From: Azospirillum sp. TSH100
GTDB lineage: Bacteria > Pseudomonadota > Alphaproteobacteria > Azospirillales > Azospirillaceae
Assembly: GCF_004923295.1 (NCBI RefSeq)
Contig: NZ_CP039637.1
Coordinates: 682,001-746,000 of the forward strand
Length of the DNA stretch: 64,000 nt
Reading direction: 5' to 3'
Below are positions 14,697-23,251 of this stretch, in pieces (the stretch's first letter is position 1; each line of letters opens with the position of its first letter). The notes under the pieces are model-generated. The model worked only from the letters and a program-made list of their open reading frames with translations, made no database searches and had not been told where the DNA came from. The translations under genes were made by a program, and so were the position numbers.

Positions 14697-16763
14697 TCAG
14701 AGGGCGAGTTGGATGCGGTTCTCCTCATCCAGCCCCACCTCGGCAGGAACGGCGCTGCAGATCAGGACCTCGTCCTCGGCGACGCTGGCGCCGGGTTCGC
14801 GGATGTAGGTCACCGCCCCCTTGAGCAGCTTGGTCCGGCAGGTGCCGCAGGTGCCTTCGCGGCAGCTGTATTCCGGCTCCAGGCCGCGGGCTTCCGCCAG
14901 TTCCAGCAAGCTGCCGGAAGCGGGTGTCCAGCGATCCTCCTTCAGGGAGGTCATGAAGGCCACCGGCACCGGCCTGGTCGACGACGGGGGACGGACGGCG
15001 GGTGCGGCGCCGGTATCGGCCGTGCGCTTCAACGACGACGGCCCGAAGGCTTCGGCATGGATGCGTCCGTCGGCGATGTTGCGGCCCCGCAACCCGTCAT
15101 AGAGCGCCTGCGTGAAGGACGGCGGGCCGCACAAGTAGAAGTCGTAGTCGTCGAACGGCAGGAAACGGGTCAGCAGGGCCATGTCGATGCGGCCGGCCGC
15201 GTCATAATCGACGCCTTCCTCGGCCGCGCCGGGATCGCTGAGAACCCGAATCCATCTGACGGCTCCCTGCGCGGCGCTCACCAGTTCGGCGATCTCCCGG
15301 TCGAAGGGACGGTCGGATTTCGACCGCGCGGCCTGGATCAGGATGGCCGGCCGCATCCGCCGCTTGCGCAGCCCCTCATAGACGACGTGGCGCAGCATCG
15401 CCAGCAGCGGCGTGATCCCGATGCCGCCGGCCAGCAGCACCGCGGGCCGCGACCCATGGGGGTCGATGGTGAAACCGCCGTCCGGTGCCCGCGCTTCGAT
15501 GAGGTCGCCGGCACGGATGGTGTCATGGAGATGACGCGACACCAGCCCGTCCCGCTTGACGCTGATGCGGTAAAGGCCGTCGGATGGTGCGGCGGACAGG
15601 GTGTAGGTGCGGACGATAGGCTTCTCCGAGCCGGGAACCGTCACGCGGATCGGCAGATGCTGGCCGGCGGCATGGGGGAGCAGGCCCGCTCCATCGGCCG
15701 GTTGCAGGTGGAAGGAGCGGATCTCCGGCGTCTCATCGACGATTGTCGTCACCCGGTAGGGCCGCCAGTTCTTCGACAGGTCGGCCGCCCGCAACCGGTC
15801 CGCCGCCTGCGTCCAATCCCCGGTCATCAGCGCGTTGGGGGACCAGCCCTCCTTGCGGAAGGACCAGCGCAGGGCCAACGCCCCGACCCGGCGCAGGATG
15901 CGGCGCGGCCGGAAATTCCACAGCCGCTCGGCACCCTGGAAGGCCGCGATCTCCGGCGAGTCGAGGATCACCTCGGCATCGCCGGTCATCTGCAACAGGT
16001 CGCCGCTTTCATAATCGACAAAGACCAGCCCGGCCTTGCCGTTGAGGACGATGTTGCCGAGGGTCGAGAAGAACAGGTTGCCGTTGAAATCGGGCACCGT
16101 CAGGGTGCCGTCCTCCGCGACGCGGACGAAGCCCGCCTTGCCGCCGCGGTGCGACACGTCGACCTGCCGGCGTTCCGCCCGGTCGGCGTAGGTCGCGACG
16201 AAGAAGGCATCGGCCGCCGCGATCATGGTGCGCGCAGTGTCGTCGAGCCTGGGCAATACTTCCATCGCCGCCGTGAAGGGCTCCTCCGGCTCCCGGGCAC
16301 AGGCGAAATCGCGCAGCTGGATATAGCGGGGGCAGTTGCCAAAGCTCTGGTCGACATCGACCCGAAATCCGGAGCCGTCGGCGGTAAGAATGCCGTTCAT
16401 GCGGTTGCGGCGGCGGGTGTGCATCTCGATGCCCAGCAGGCCGACGGGATCGCCGTCGCGCATGCCCGCGCCCGCCGGATCACCGGGGTCGGCATGGGCG
16501 GCGATGTCGAGCCTTGTTGGCGTCGGGGACGACAGGAAGCCCGGCTTGCCGACCAGGAGCGTGGCCCACGGATCCCCCGCGGGATCGACGCTGCCCAGCA
16601 CGATGAAAGGAAGCTGGGCATAGAAATCGCGGTGCTGGTCGGGCATATGGTCGCGGATCACCCGCTGGCCGACGGCCTCCATCCGTTCGGCCACCCCCAG
16701 CTTCCGCTGGATGAACAGCTCACCCTCATGCCATGCCGGCAGTGTCTTCAGTGTCGCGGTCAT
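14697..16763 (-). CDS. Three-part redox protein: PNPOx-like, ferredoxin-NAD(P) reductase, [2Fe-2S] ferredoxin
   Basis: A 688-residue soluble fusion. Residues about 45-200 are a pyridoxamine-phosphate-oxidase-like split barrel (FYAQLPFIVLGSVDPAGDPW). Residues about 335-440 are a flavin domain (RTYTLSAAP). Residues about 445-560 are the NAD(P) domain (LLAGGIGITPLLAML; YLCGPPSF). The C-terminus is a plant-type ferredoxin with C634, C639, C642 and C669. Electrons would pass from NAD(P)H through flavin and cluster to a partner or to the N-terminal domain. Start ATG 16763 is preferred over upstream codons, which lie in low-similarity Arg/Ser-rich sequence. It lies 46 bases after the GST gene. Confidence 0.92.
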   Translation of the reverse strand: MTATLKTLPAWHEGELFIQRKLGVAERMEAVGQRVIRDHMPDQHRDFYAQLPFIVLGSVDPAGDPWATLLVGKPGFLSSPTPTRLDIAAHADPGDPAGAGMRDGDPVGLLGIEMHTRRRNRMNGILTADGSGFRVDVDQSFGNCPRYIQLRDFACAREPEEPFTAAMEVLPRLDDTARTMIAAADAFFVATYADRAERRQVDVSHRGGKAGFVRVAEDGTLTVPDFNGNLFFSTLGNIVLNGKAGLVFVDYESGDLLQMTGDAEVILDSPEIAAFQGAERLWNFRPRRILRRVGALALRWSFRKEGWSPNALMTGDWTQAADRLRAADLSKNWRPYRVTTIVDETPEIRSFHLQPADGAGLLPHAAGQHLPIRVTVPGSEKPIVRTYTLSAAPSDGLYRISVKRDGLVSRHLHDTIRAGDLIEARAPDGGFTIDPHGSRPAVLLAGGIGITPLLAMLRHVVYEGLRKRRMRPAILIQAARSKSDRPFDREIAELVSAAQGAVRWIRVLSDPGAAEEGVDYDAAGRIDMALLTRFLPFDDYDFYLCGPPSFTQALYDGLRGRNIADGRIHAEAFGPSSLKRTADTGAAPAVRPPSSTRPVPVAFMTSLKEDRWTPASGSLLELAEARGLEPEYSCREGTCGTCRTKLLKGAVTYIREPGASVAEDEVLICSAVPAEVGLDEENRIQLAL

Positions 16764-16809
16764 CGTCGGTGTCCCATGCTGGGGGTCGCGGGCTTGTCCG
16801 GATGTCGGT

Positions 16810-17421
16810 TCAGGCGGCGAGACCGGCGGGGGTCTGCGCGAAGGGGACGAAGCCCGGCAGGCCCTCGATACGGCGGAGGAAAGCCCCGACCGCCGGGTAG
16901 CCGGAGAGATCGACGTTGCCTTCCGGCGCCCGGGCGACGTAGCTGTAGATCGCGACGTCCGCGATCGTCGCATGGTCGCCGACCAGCCAGTCCTGCCCGC
17001 TCAGCCGGCTTTCGAGCCGGGCCAGCAGGGTGTGAGCCCGGCCGATGACCTCGTCGGCGTTGAACTTCGCCCCGAACACGGTGACGAGCCGGGCCGCCGC
17101 CGGGCCGTAGGCGACCTCGCCGGCCGCCACCGAAAGCCAGCGCTGGACCGCCGCCGCACCGCTGGGGTCTTCCGGCAACCAGTCGCCGCGCCCCGCCTTC
17201 TTGGCGAGATAGACCAGGATCGCGTTCGAATCGGCGACGATGACACCGTCGTCGTCCAGGACCGGCACCTGGCCGAAGGGGTTGAGCTTCAGGAAATCTG
17301 GGCTCTTGTGCGCCCCCGCCATGAGGTCGATCTCGACCAGTTCATGGGGCAGGCCGAGAAGCGAGACGAACAGACGCGCACGATGCGCGTGGCCCGACAG
17401 GGGGTGGTGATAGAGCTTCAT
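16810..17421 (-). CDS. Glutathione S-transferase family protein
   Basis: A cytosolic GST of 203 residues: thioredoxin-like N-terminal domain (MKLYHHPLSGHAHRARLFVSLLG; NPFGQVPVLDDDG with the cis-Pro; ADSNAILVYLA for the glutathione gamma-glutamyl) and a helical C-terminal domain (HATIADVAIYSYV). The start at 17421 has GGAG upstream and is the usual GST beginning; an in-frame start 11 codons earlier is less likely. First gene of the GST/redox-fusion/DUF1348 operon, with three copies of a GTCATTC motif in its upstream region. Confidence 0.92.
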   Translation of the reverse strand: MKLYHHPLSGHAHRARLFVSLLGLPHELVEIDLMAGAHKSPDFLKLNPFGQVPVLDDDGVIVADSNAILVYLAKKAGRGDWLPEDPSGAAAVQRWLSVAAGEVAYGPAAARLVTVFGAKFNADEVIGRAHTLLARLESRLSGQDWLVGDHATIADVAIYSYVARAPEGNVDLSGYPAVGAFLRRIEGLPGFVPFAQTPAGLAA

Positions 17422-17449
17422 GTCCAACTCCGGTGATCCGTCGAACGGG

Positions 17450-17504
17450 GTCATTCCCGTTGCGCATCACCAGACTGCGTCATTCGCCCCGTGACGGGAA
17501 TGAC
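17450..17504. promoter_or_regulatory. Triple GTCATTC element upstream of the GST operon
   Basis: GTCATTCCCGT (17450-17460) is perfectly inverted in ACGGGAATGAC (17494-17504); a third copy, GTCATTC (17479-17485), is also inverted relative to the last. The element lies 29 to 83 bases before the GST start and is a likely operator for an unidentified regulator. Confidence 0.55.
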
Positions 17505-17553
17505 TGGACTTGGCACTTCATCCTTGCGTGGATTGGAATAATCTTCCCCCCTA

Positions 17554-17593
17554 CTCGGCTGTCATCCCCGCGGAGGAGGGGATGACAGCCGAG
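17554..17593. terminator. Long perfect hairpin without T-run
   Basis: 16-bp perfect arms (CTCGGCTGTCATCCCC and its complement) around an 8-base loop. It lies 73 bases downstream of the small secreted-protein gene, in that gene's direction, and upstream of the GST operon. No T-run follows on the minus strand; four A follow on the plus strand. Probably a terminator or transcript-stabilising stem for the secreted-protein gene. Confidence 0.55.
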
Positions 17594-17665
17594 AAAAGTC
17601 CGTAATGAAATCTGATCTCAAGCAACTCTCAGCAGGATTCGAAAAGTCTCAGCTGTGACAGGCAA

Positions 17666-18025
17666 TCATTTGCGCGGGCACGTCTTGATCTCGTCTTCGC
17701 TGATCGAGAACGCGTAGGCTTCCGTCCCCGACAGGGTGACGTTGCGCAGGACGCATTTCCGGCCCTTCTTGTCCTTCATGCTGACATCCCAGATGCCGGG
17801 CTTGACGTCGCTGAGCTTCAGCCGCTCGTCGGCCTCCACCGTCTTGTCCTTGTCGTTCAGCGTCTGGTTCTTGCCCCATTTGTTGGTGCCGGGCTCGGCC
17901 AGCTTCAGTTCGGTGATGGTCTCGCTGGTCAGGTTCCAGAACTTCAAGGTCTGGGTGGTCTGAGCCTGTGCGGTCGTGGTCAGTGATCCCACGCAGAGAG
18001 CAAGAATGAGACTGTAGCGCTTCAT
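17666..18025 (-). CDS. Small secreted protein of unknown function
   Basis: 119 residues with a clear Sec signal peptide (MKRYSLILALCVGSLTTTAQA, cleavage after about residue 21). The mature part, about 98 residues, is rich in Lys, Asp and Thr, has two Cys (in GRKCVLRN and IKTCPRK) that may pair, and opens with TQTLKFWNLTSETITELKLA. I recall similar small periplasmic proteins in Rhodospirillales, all uncharacterised. The start at 18025 has GGGGG upstream; a longer frame to 18220 lacks any signal and runs into the ribose promoter region. It is divergent from the ribose operon with no visible functional link. Confidence 0.8.
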   Translation of the reverse strand: MKRYSLILALCVGSLTTTAQAQTTQTLKFWNLTSETITELKLAEPGTNKWGKNQTLNDKDKTVEADERLKLSDVKPGIWDVSMKDKKGRKCVLRNVTLSGTEAYAFSISEDEIKTCPRK

Positions 18026-18221
18026 GGCGTTTCCCCCTTGGCTTGTGCCGGAGTTCCCAGTTTGGCAATGGGTCGCACGGAAACGAAATTGGACATTGGA
18101 ATTAGTTGACCACGCGAACAGCTCCAGCAGCACCCCCCAGTGCCAGCCCCGCTGCCGCGTCCTCTCCCACAGACTGACGACACAAACTCCGCACCTCGCA
18201 CAATTGACGCAACGCAGCAAA

Positions 18222-18245
18222 GCAAACGTTTGCGCAAACGTTTCG
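18222..18245 (+). promoter_or_regulatory. Double LacI-type (RbsR) operator of the ribose operon
   Basis: Two AAACGTTT cores 12 bases apart: GCAAACGTTTGC directly followed by GCAAACGTTTCG. The central 20 bases (18224-18243) form one perfect palindrome. AAACGTTT is the core bound by RbsR and related LacI-family repressors (family knowledge), and rbsR is in the operon. A TTGACG at 18204-18209 may be the -35 element, which would place the operator over the -10 region. The first gene starts about 50 bases downstream. Confidence 0.8.
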
Positions 18246-18291
18246 ATGACGCTAGGGTTGCCCCGTTCTGCCCTGTTGGAGCCGCTTTGCC

Positions 18292-18711
18292 ATGAAAAGG
18301 ATTGGCCTTCTCAATGCCCCGCTCAGCCACGCGATCGCCTCGCTGGGCCATACGCAGGCGTTGGCCATCGCCGATGCCGGGCTGCCCATCCCGACAGGGC
18401 CGGAGCGGATCGACCTTGCGGTGATGCCGGGGCTGCCGACTTTCCTTCAGGTCCTCGACGCGGTCGCGGAGGAAATGATGGTGGAGCGCGTGGTGATCGC
18501 GGCCGAGATGGAGGCCATCAACCCGTCCCTGCGTGCGGAACTGGCCAAGCGGCTGGACGACATGGCCGCCGCCCAGGGCCGCGCCATTGCGCTGGACGAG
18601 GTTCCTCACGAGGAGTTCAAGCGCTTGACGGTCGCCGCATCCACCATTGTGCGCACGGGCGAATGCAGCCCCTACGCCAACATCCTTCTCTATTCCGGCG
18701 TAACCTTCTGA
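18292..18711 (+). CDS. rbsD: D-ribose pyranase RbsD
   Basis: 139-residue cytosolic mutarotase that interconverts beta-pyran and beta-furan forms of ribose so that ribokinase can act. Family motifs: MKRIGLLNAPLSHAIASLGHT with the catalytic His, IADAGLPIP, RIDLAVMPG, and C-terminal RTGECSPYANILLYSGV. A GGAG lies about 10 bases before the ATG. First gene of the rbs operon, only 14 bases before the ATPase gene, and directly downstream of the RbsR-type double operator. Confidence 0.95.
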   Translation: MKRIGLLNAPLSHAIASLGHTQALAIADAGLPIPTGPERIDLAVMPGLPTFLQVLDAVAEEMMVERVVIAAEMEAINPSLRAELAKRLDDMAAAQGRAIALDEVPHEEFKRLTVAASTIVRTGECSPYANILLYSGVTF

Positions 18712-18725
18712 CCGGGGAGAGCGTG

Positions 18726-20222
18726 ATGGATCCCCAGTCCGGATTCCTGCTCGACCTCCAGGGGGTCGGCAAGGGCTTCAACGGCGTGACCGTGCTCGAC
18801 GGGGTGGATTTCCGCCTGCGCGCCGGCGAGGTCATGGCCCTGATCGGCGAGAATGGTGCCGGCAAATCGACGCTGATGCGGATCATCACCGGCATCGTCC
18901 AGCCCGATTCCGCCAGCGCGATGACGTTCCGCGGACAATCGGTGAAGTTCACCGCCCCGCGGCAGGCGATCGACGCCGGCATCGCGATGATCCACCAGGA
19001 GCTGAACCTGCTGCCGCATCTGTCGGTGGCCGACAACATCTGGCTGGGGCGGGAGCCACGGAACCGGCTGGGCCTGATCGACCGCGGCCGCATGCGGCGC
19101 GAGGCCAAGGCCCTGCTGGAGCGGCTGCGCCAGACCATCGACCCCGACCGGCCGGTCGGCAGCCTCAGCGTCGGCCAGCAGCAGATGGTGGAGATCGCCC
19201 GCGCCCTGTCATTGAATGCCGAACTCATCATCATGGACGAGCCGACCGACGCCCTGACCGACGTCGAAACCGCCGTCCTGTTCGAGGTGATCCGGGGCCT
19301 GAAGGCGGACGGCAAGGGCATCGTCTACATCTCGCACCGGCTGGGCGAAATCTTCGCGCTGTGCGACAGCGTCACCGTGCTCCGCGACGGCCATATGGTC
19401 CATCGCGGCGCCGTCGCCGATCTCGACGAGGCGGCGCTGATCCGCCACATGGTCGGCCGCTCCATCACCGACCAGTACCCCTACCTGCCCTGCCCCGCCG
19501 GGCCGGAGCGGCTGGCGGTGGAGGGGGTGAGCGCCGATGGCGTGACCGAGGTCAGCTTCACCGCCGCGGGCGGCGAGATTCTCGGGTTCGCCGGGCTGAT
19601 GGGTGCCGGCCGCACCGAACTGGGCAAGGCGATCTTCGGCGCCAGCCGCCTGCGCTCCGGCAGCGTCCGCGTCGACGGGGCCGAGGTGCGGCTACGCCAT
19701 CCCCGCGACGGCGTTGCCGCCGGCATCGCCTATGTGCCGGAGGACCGCAAGGCGGAGGGGCTGATCCAGGCCCATTCGATCCGCACCAACATGTCGCTTG
19801 CCGCCCTCACTCGGCTCTGCGGCCCAGGCGGGGTCGTCCGGCGGACGGACGAGCGCAGCGCCGTCGACCGCTTCATGTCCGCCTTCTCCGTCAAGGCGCA
19901 TGGCATCGGGGCGGAGGTGCGGACCCTGTCCGGCGGCAACCAGCAGAAGATCTCGCTGGCCAAGGCGCTGATGCTGTCGCCCAAGGTGGTGATCCTCGAC
20001 GAGCCGACGCGCGGTGTCGATGTCGGTGCCCGACGCGAGATCTACGGCCTCATCAACGATTTGAAGGCCAAGGGCCTGTGCATCCTGCTGATGTCGTCGG
20101 ACATGCCGGAACTGCTGGGCCTGTCGGACCGCATCCTCGTCATGGCGGGCGGCCGGATCACCGGCCGCTTCGGCCGCGACGAGGCGACCCAGGAAAAGAT
20201 CATGGCCTGCGCCATCGCCTGA
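18726..20222 (+). CDS. rbsA: Ribose ABC transporter, ATP-binding protein RbsA
   Basis: 498-residue tandem ATPase. The first half has a full Walker A (GENGAGKST), signature SVGQQQM and Walker B (IIMDEPTDALTD). The second half has the degenerate GLMGAGRTE loop in place of Walker A, yet signature SGGNQQK and VILDEPTRGVD, as is usual for RbsA, so ATP turnover is asymmetric. The frame is open far upstream, but the ATG at 18726 comes just after the rbsD stop. It works with RbsC in the membrane and RbsB in the periplasm. Confidence 0.96.
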   Translation: MDPQSGFLLDLQGVGKGFNGVTVLDGVDFRLRAGEVMALIGENGAGKSTLMRIITGIVQPDSASAMTFRGQSVKFTAPRQAIDAGIAMIHQELNLLPHLSVADNIWLGREPRNRLGLIDRGRMRREAKALLERLRQTIDPDRPVGSLSVGQQQMVEIARALSLNAELIIMDEPTDALTDVETAVLFEVIRGLKADGKGIVYISHRLGEIFALCDSVTVLRDGHMVHRGAVADLDEAALIRHMVGRSITDQYPYLPCPAGPERLAVEGVSADGVTEVSFTAAGGEILGFAGLMGAGRTELGKAIFGASRLRSGSVRVDGAEVRLRHPRDGVAAGIAYVPEDRKAEGLIQAHSIRTNMSLAALTRLCGPGGVVRRTDERSAVDRFMSAFSVKAHGIGAEVRTLSGGNQQKISLAKALMLSPKVVILDEPTRGVDVGARREIYGLINDLKAKGLCILLMSSDMPELLGLSDRILVMAGGRITGRFGRDEATQEKIMACAIA

Positions 20223-20243
20223 CGGCCAGGAAGAGAGACGACG

Positions 20244-21185
20244 ATGACCACGCTGATACGCTTCCTGTCCCGCAACAAGCCGCTGGTCGGCCTGATCGTG
20301 CTGATGGCCGCCGTCGCGTTCATGAGCCCCAGCTTCCTGACCGTCGACAATCTGCTGAACATCCTGCGGCAGACCTCGATCAACGCGGTGATCGCGGTCG
20401 GCATGACCTATGTCATCCTGTCCGGCGGCATCGACCTGTCGGTCGGCTCGGTTCTGGCCTTCTGCGGTGCCGTCTGCGCCTGGCTGGTGGCCGGCGACCT
20501 GTCGATCTGGCTGGCGATCCCGCTCAGCCTGCTGCTGGGCGCCGGGCTGGGCGCCGTCAACGGCGTCGTCATCGGCACCGGCGGCGTGCAGCCCTTCGTC
20601 GCCACGCTGGTCGCCATGACCATGCTGCGCGGCGCCACCCTGGTCTTCACCGACGGGCGGCCGATCACCACCGGAACCGGCGCATCCGCCGATGCCTTCT
20701 GGGGTGTCGGTGGCGGCTATCTGCTCGGCATTCCGGTGCCGGTGGTGGTGGCGGCCGTGGTCTTCGCCGTCTGCGGCCTGATCCTGACCCGCACCCGCTT
20801 CGGCCGCTACACCTATGCGGTCGGCGGCAACGAGGTGGTGGCGCGGCTGTCCGGCATCCGCGTCAACCTTGAGAAGACGACGATCTACGCCCTGTCGGGC
20901 CTGCTGGCGGCGCTGGCCGGCGTCATCCTGACCGCCCGTCTGGAAAGCGCACAGCCGACCGCCGGCGCCGGGTACGAACTGGACGCCATCGCCGCCGTCG
21001 TGGTCGGCGGCACCAGCCTGTCCGGCGGCAAGGGCACGCTGTTCGGCACGCTGGTCGGCGCCCTCATCATCGGGGTGCTGAACAACGCGCTGAACCTGAT
21101 GGACGTCTCCTCCTATTACCAGATGATCGCAAAGGGCGCGGTCATCCTGCTCGCGGTGCTCGCCGACAGCCGCAAGTCGTCGTGA
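20244..21185 (+). CDS. rbsC: Ribose ABC transporter, permease RbsC
   Basis: 313-residue inner-membrane subunit with about eight to ten helices, and the RbsC-type segments INAVIAVGMTYVILSGGIDLSVG and YAVGGNEVVARLSGIRV, the latter being the cytoplasmic coupling loop that contacts RbsA. It ends with VVVGGTSLSGGKGTLFGT, conserved in sugar permeases of this class. AGGAAGAGAG precedes the start. It follows rbsA by 21 bases. Confidence 0.95.
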   Translation: MTTLIRFLSRNKPLVGLIVLMAAVAFMSPSFLTVDNLLNILRQTSINAVIAVGMTYVILSGGIDLSVGSVLAFCGAVCAWLVAGDLSIWLAIPLSLLLGAGLGAVNGVVIGTGGVQPFVATLVAMTMLRGATLVFTDGRPITTGTGASADAFWGVGGGYLLGIPVPVVVAAVVFAVCGLILTRTRFGRYTYAVGGNEVVARLSGIRVNLEKTTIYALSGLLAALAGVILTARLESAQPTAGAGYELDAIAAVVVGGTSLSGGKGTLFGTLVGALIIGVLNNALNLMDVSSYYQMIAKGAVILLAVLADSRKSS

Positions 21186-21269
21186 GGCGACCCCGTTTCC
21201 AGATCGGCGTCCCCCGGTTCCCTTGGGGTCCAACTGCACCAACAAGAACGATGAGGAAGGAATCCAACC

Positions 21270-22157
21270 ATGCGTAAGCTTCTGACCGCGGCCACCGTCG
21301 CCGCCCTGCTCGCCTCGGCCAACGCCGCCACCACCGCCCACGCGGCCGACACCATCGCGCTGGTCGTCTCGACCCTGAACAACCCCTTCTTCGTCACGCT
21401 GAAAAACGGGGCGGAGAGCAAGGCCAAGGCGCTGGGCTACAATCTGCTGGTCCTCGATTCCCAGAACGACCCGGCCAAGGAGCTGGCCAACGTCGAGGAC
21501 GTGGTGAACAAGAAGGTCAAGCTGCTGCTGGTCAACCCGACCGATTCCGACGCCGTGCGCTCGGCGGTCCGCTCGGCCAACCGCGCCAAGATTCCGGTGG
21601 TGACGCTCGACCGCTCGGCCAACGGCGGCGAGGTCGCGTCGCACATCGCCTCGGACAACGTCGCCGGCGGCCGGATGGCAGGCCAGCTTGTGGTCGACAT
21701 GCTGAAGGGCCAGGGCGCCGTGGTGGAGCTTCAGGGCCTGCCGGGCGCCTCGGCCGCCCGCGATCGCGGCAAGGGCTTCCACGAGGCGGTGGACAAGGCC
21801 AGCGGCCTGAAGGTGGTGGCGAGCCAGCCGGCCGACTTCGACCGCACCAAGGCGCTGAACGTGATGGAAAACATCCTCCAGGCCCAGCAGAAGATCGACG
21901 TGGTCTTCGCCCACAATGACGAGATGGCGCTGGGTGCGGCCAAGGCGATCCAGGCCTCCGGCCGCAAGATCCCGGTGGTCGGCTTCGACGGCACCGACGA
22001 GGGCGTCGCCGCGGTCAATGCCGGCGCCCTGGCGGCGACCGTCGCCCAGCAGGCCGGCCTGATCGGCGAGAAGGGTGTCGAGACCGCCGACAAGGTGCTG
22101 AAGGGCGAGAAGGTCCCGGCCTTCACGCCGGTTGAGTTGAAGATGGTGACGAAGTAA
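21270..22157 (+). CDS. rbsB: Ribose ABC transporter, periplasmic binding protein RbsB
   Basis: 295 residues with a signal peptide (about 25 residues, ending TTAHA before ADT) and a two-lobed type 1 sugar-binding fold: IALVVSTLNNPFFVTLKNGA, LLLVNPTDSDAV, VVTLDRSANGG, FAHNDEMALGAAKAI and VVGFDGTDEGVAAV. These match ribose-binding protein closely (Asn/Phe in strand 1, D-R at the hinge, the H-N-D-E segment). An 84-base leader with a good GAGGAAGGA separates it from rbsC, which may allow higher translation of this abundant subunit. Confidence 0.96.
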   Translation: MRKLLTAATVAALLASANAATTAHAADTIALVVSTLNNPFFVTLKNGAESKAKALGYNLLVLDSQNDPAKELANVEDVVNKKVKLLLVNPTDSDAVRSAVRSANRAKIPVVTLDRSANGGEVASHIASDNVAGGRMAGQLVVDMLKGQGAVVELQGLPGASAARDRGKGFHEAVDKASGLKVVASQPADFDRTKALNVMENILQAQQKIDVVFAHNDEMALGAAKAIQASGRKIPVVGFDGTDEGVAAVNAGALAATVAQQAGLIGEKGVETADKVLKGEKVPAFTPVELKMVTK

Positions 22158-22234
22158 AGCACGAGCCCGTCCCCGCCGGCACAGCCGACGAGGCTTGTGC
22201 CGGCGGGGGACGGAACCTTGGGGAGAGCGGCGGC

Positions 22235-23251
22235 ATGGTGACGATCAGGGATGTGGCCCGCGAGGCCGGCGTGTCGATGAGCACGGTTTCCCACGTCATC
22301 AACGCCACCCGCTTCGTGGCGCCGGAAACCGAACAGCTGGTGCGCGCCGCCATCGAGCGGCTGGGCTACACCCCGAACGGCATCGCCCGCGCGCTGAAGG
22401 GCAACCGCACCCGCACGCTGGGAATGATCGTCACGGCGAGTTCCAACCCCTTCTTCGCCCACGTGATTCACGGGCTGGAAACGGTCAGTTCCGACCGCGG
22501 CTACAGCCTGATCCTGTGCAACACCGACGACGAGCCCGACAAGCAGCTGCGCGCCTTCGAGGCGCTGCACAACCGCCGGATCGACGGGCTTGCGGTGATG
22601 ACCAGCAACGCCGATCCCGAATTCCTCGACGACGTGCAGGGCCGCGCGAAGGATCTGCCGCTGCTGCTGCTCGACACCGATCCGCGGCCGGGCGCCTGCA
22701 CGGTGACCGACGATTCGGTTCTGGGCGGACGGCTCGCCGCCCGGCTGCTGGCGGAGCGCGGCTTCCGCCGCATCGCCTGCATCACCGGGCCGGGGCGTCA
22801 TCCCCGCTCCCGCGCCCGTCTCGCCGGTTTCGTCGAGGAGTTGGGCAAGGCCGGCCTGATGCTGGAACCGGCGCTGCTGCGCGAGGCTGACCTGACCATC
22901 ACCGGTGGCTATGCCGCAGCTGCCGACCTGCTCGACTCAGGCAAGGCGCCGGAGGCGGTCTTCGCCTTCAACGACCTGATGGCGGCCGGCGTGCTGCGCG
23001 CGGCGGCGGAACGCGGGCTGGCCGTGCCGGACCGGCTGTCGGTGCTGGGCTATGACGACATCGAACTGGCCGCCTATCTCACCCCGCCGCTCTCCACCAT
23101 CCGCCAGTCCGCGGGCCTGCTCGGCGCCCGCGCGGCGGAATTGTTGATCGACCATCTCGAAGACGGCCGGCCCCTGCCGGACCTGTTGTCCCTGCCGCCC
23201 GACCTCGTGCTCCGCGCCTCGGTCGGCTGGCCCAGCGCGAGGCTATCATGA
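22235..23251 (+). CDS. rbsR: LacI-family repressor of the ribose operon, RbsR
   Basis: 338 residues: LacI helix-turn-helix with hinge helix (VTIRDVAREAGVSMSTVSHVIN, then YTPNGIARALKGN) followed by a periplasmic-binding-like effector domain (LGMIVTASSNPFFAHVIHGLE; DDIELAAYLTPPLSTIRQS). Position inside the rbs operon and the AAACGTTT operator upstream of rbsD make it the ribose-responsive repressor, which then controls its own synthesis. GGGGAGAG lies before the ATG. Its stop overlaps the rbsK start (ATGA). Confidence 0.95.
   Translation: MVTIRDVAREAGVSMSTVSHVINATRFVAPETEQLVRAAIERLGYTPNGIARALKGNRTRTLGMIVTASSNPFFAHVIHGLETVSSDRGYSLILCNTDDEPDKQLRAFEALHNRRIDGLAVMTSNADPEFLDDVQGRAKDLPLLLLDTDPRPGACTVTDDSVLGGRLAARLLAERGFRRIACITGPGRHPRSRARLAGFVEELGKAGLMLEPALLREADLTITGGYAAAADLLDSGKAPEAVFAFNDLMAAGVLRAAAERGLAVPDRLSVLGYDDIELAAYLTPPLSTIRQSAGLLGARAAELLIDHLEDGRPLPDLLSLPPDLVLRASVGWPSARLS

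Noticed and set aside
14676..17048. 790-codon plus-strand frame opposite the redox fusion and GST
   Set aside because: No domain, odd composition, and exactly antisense to well-supported genes.
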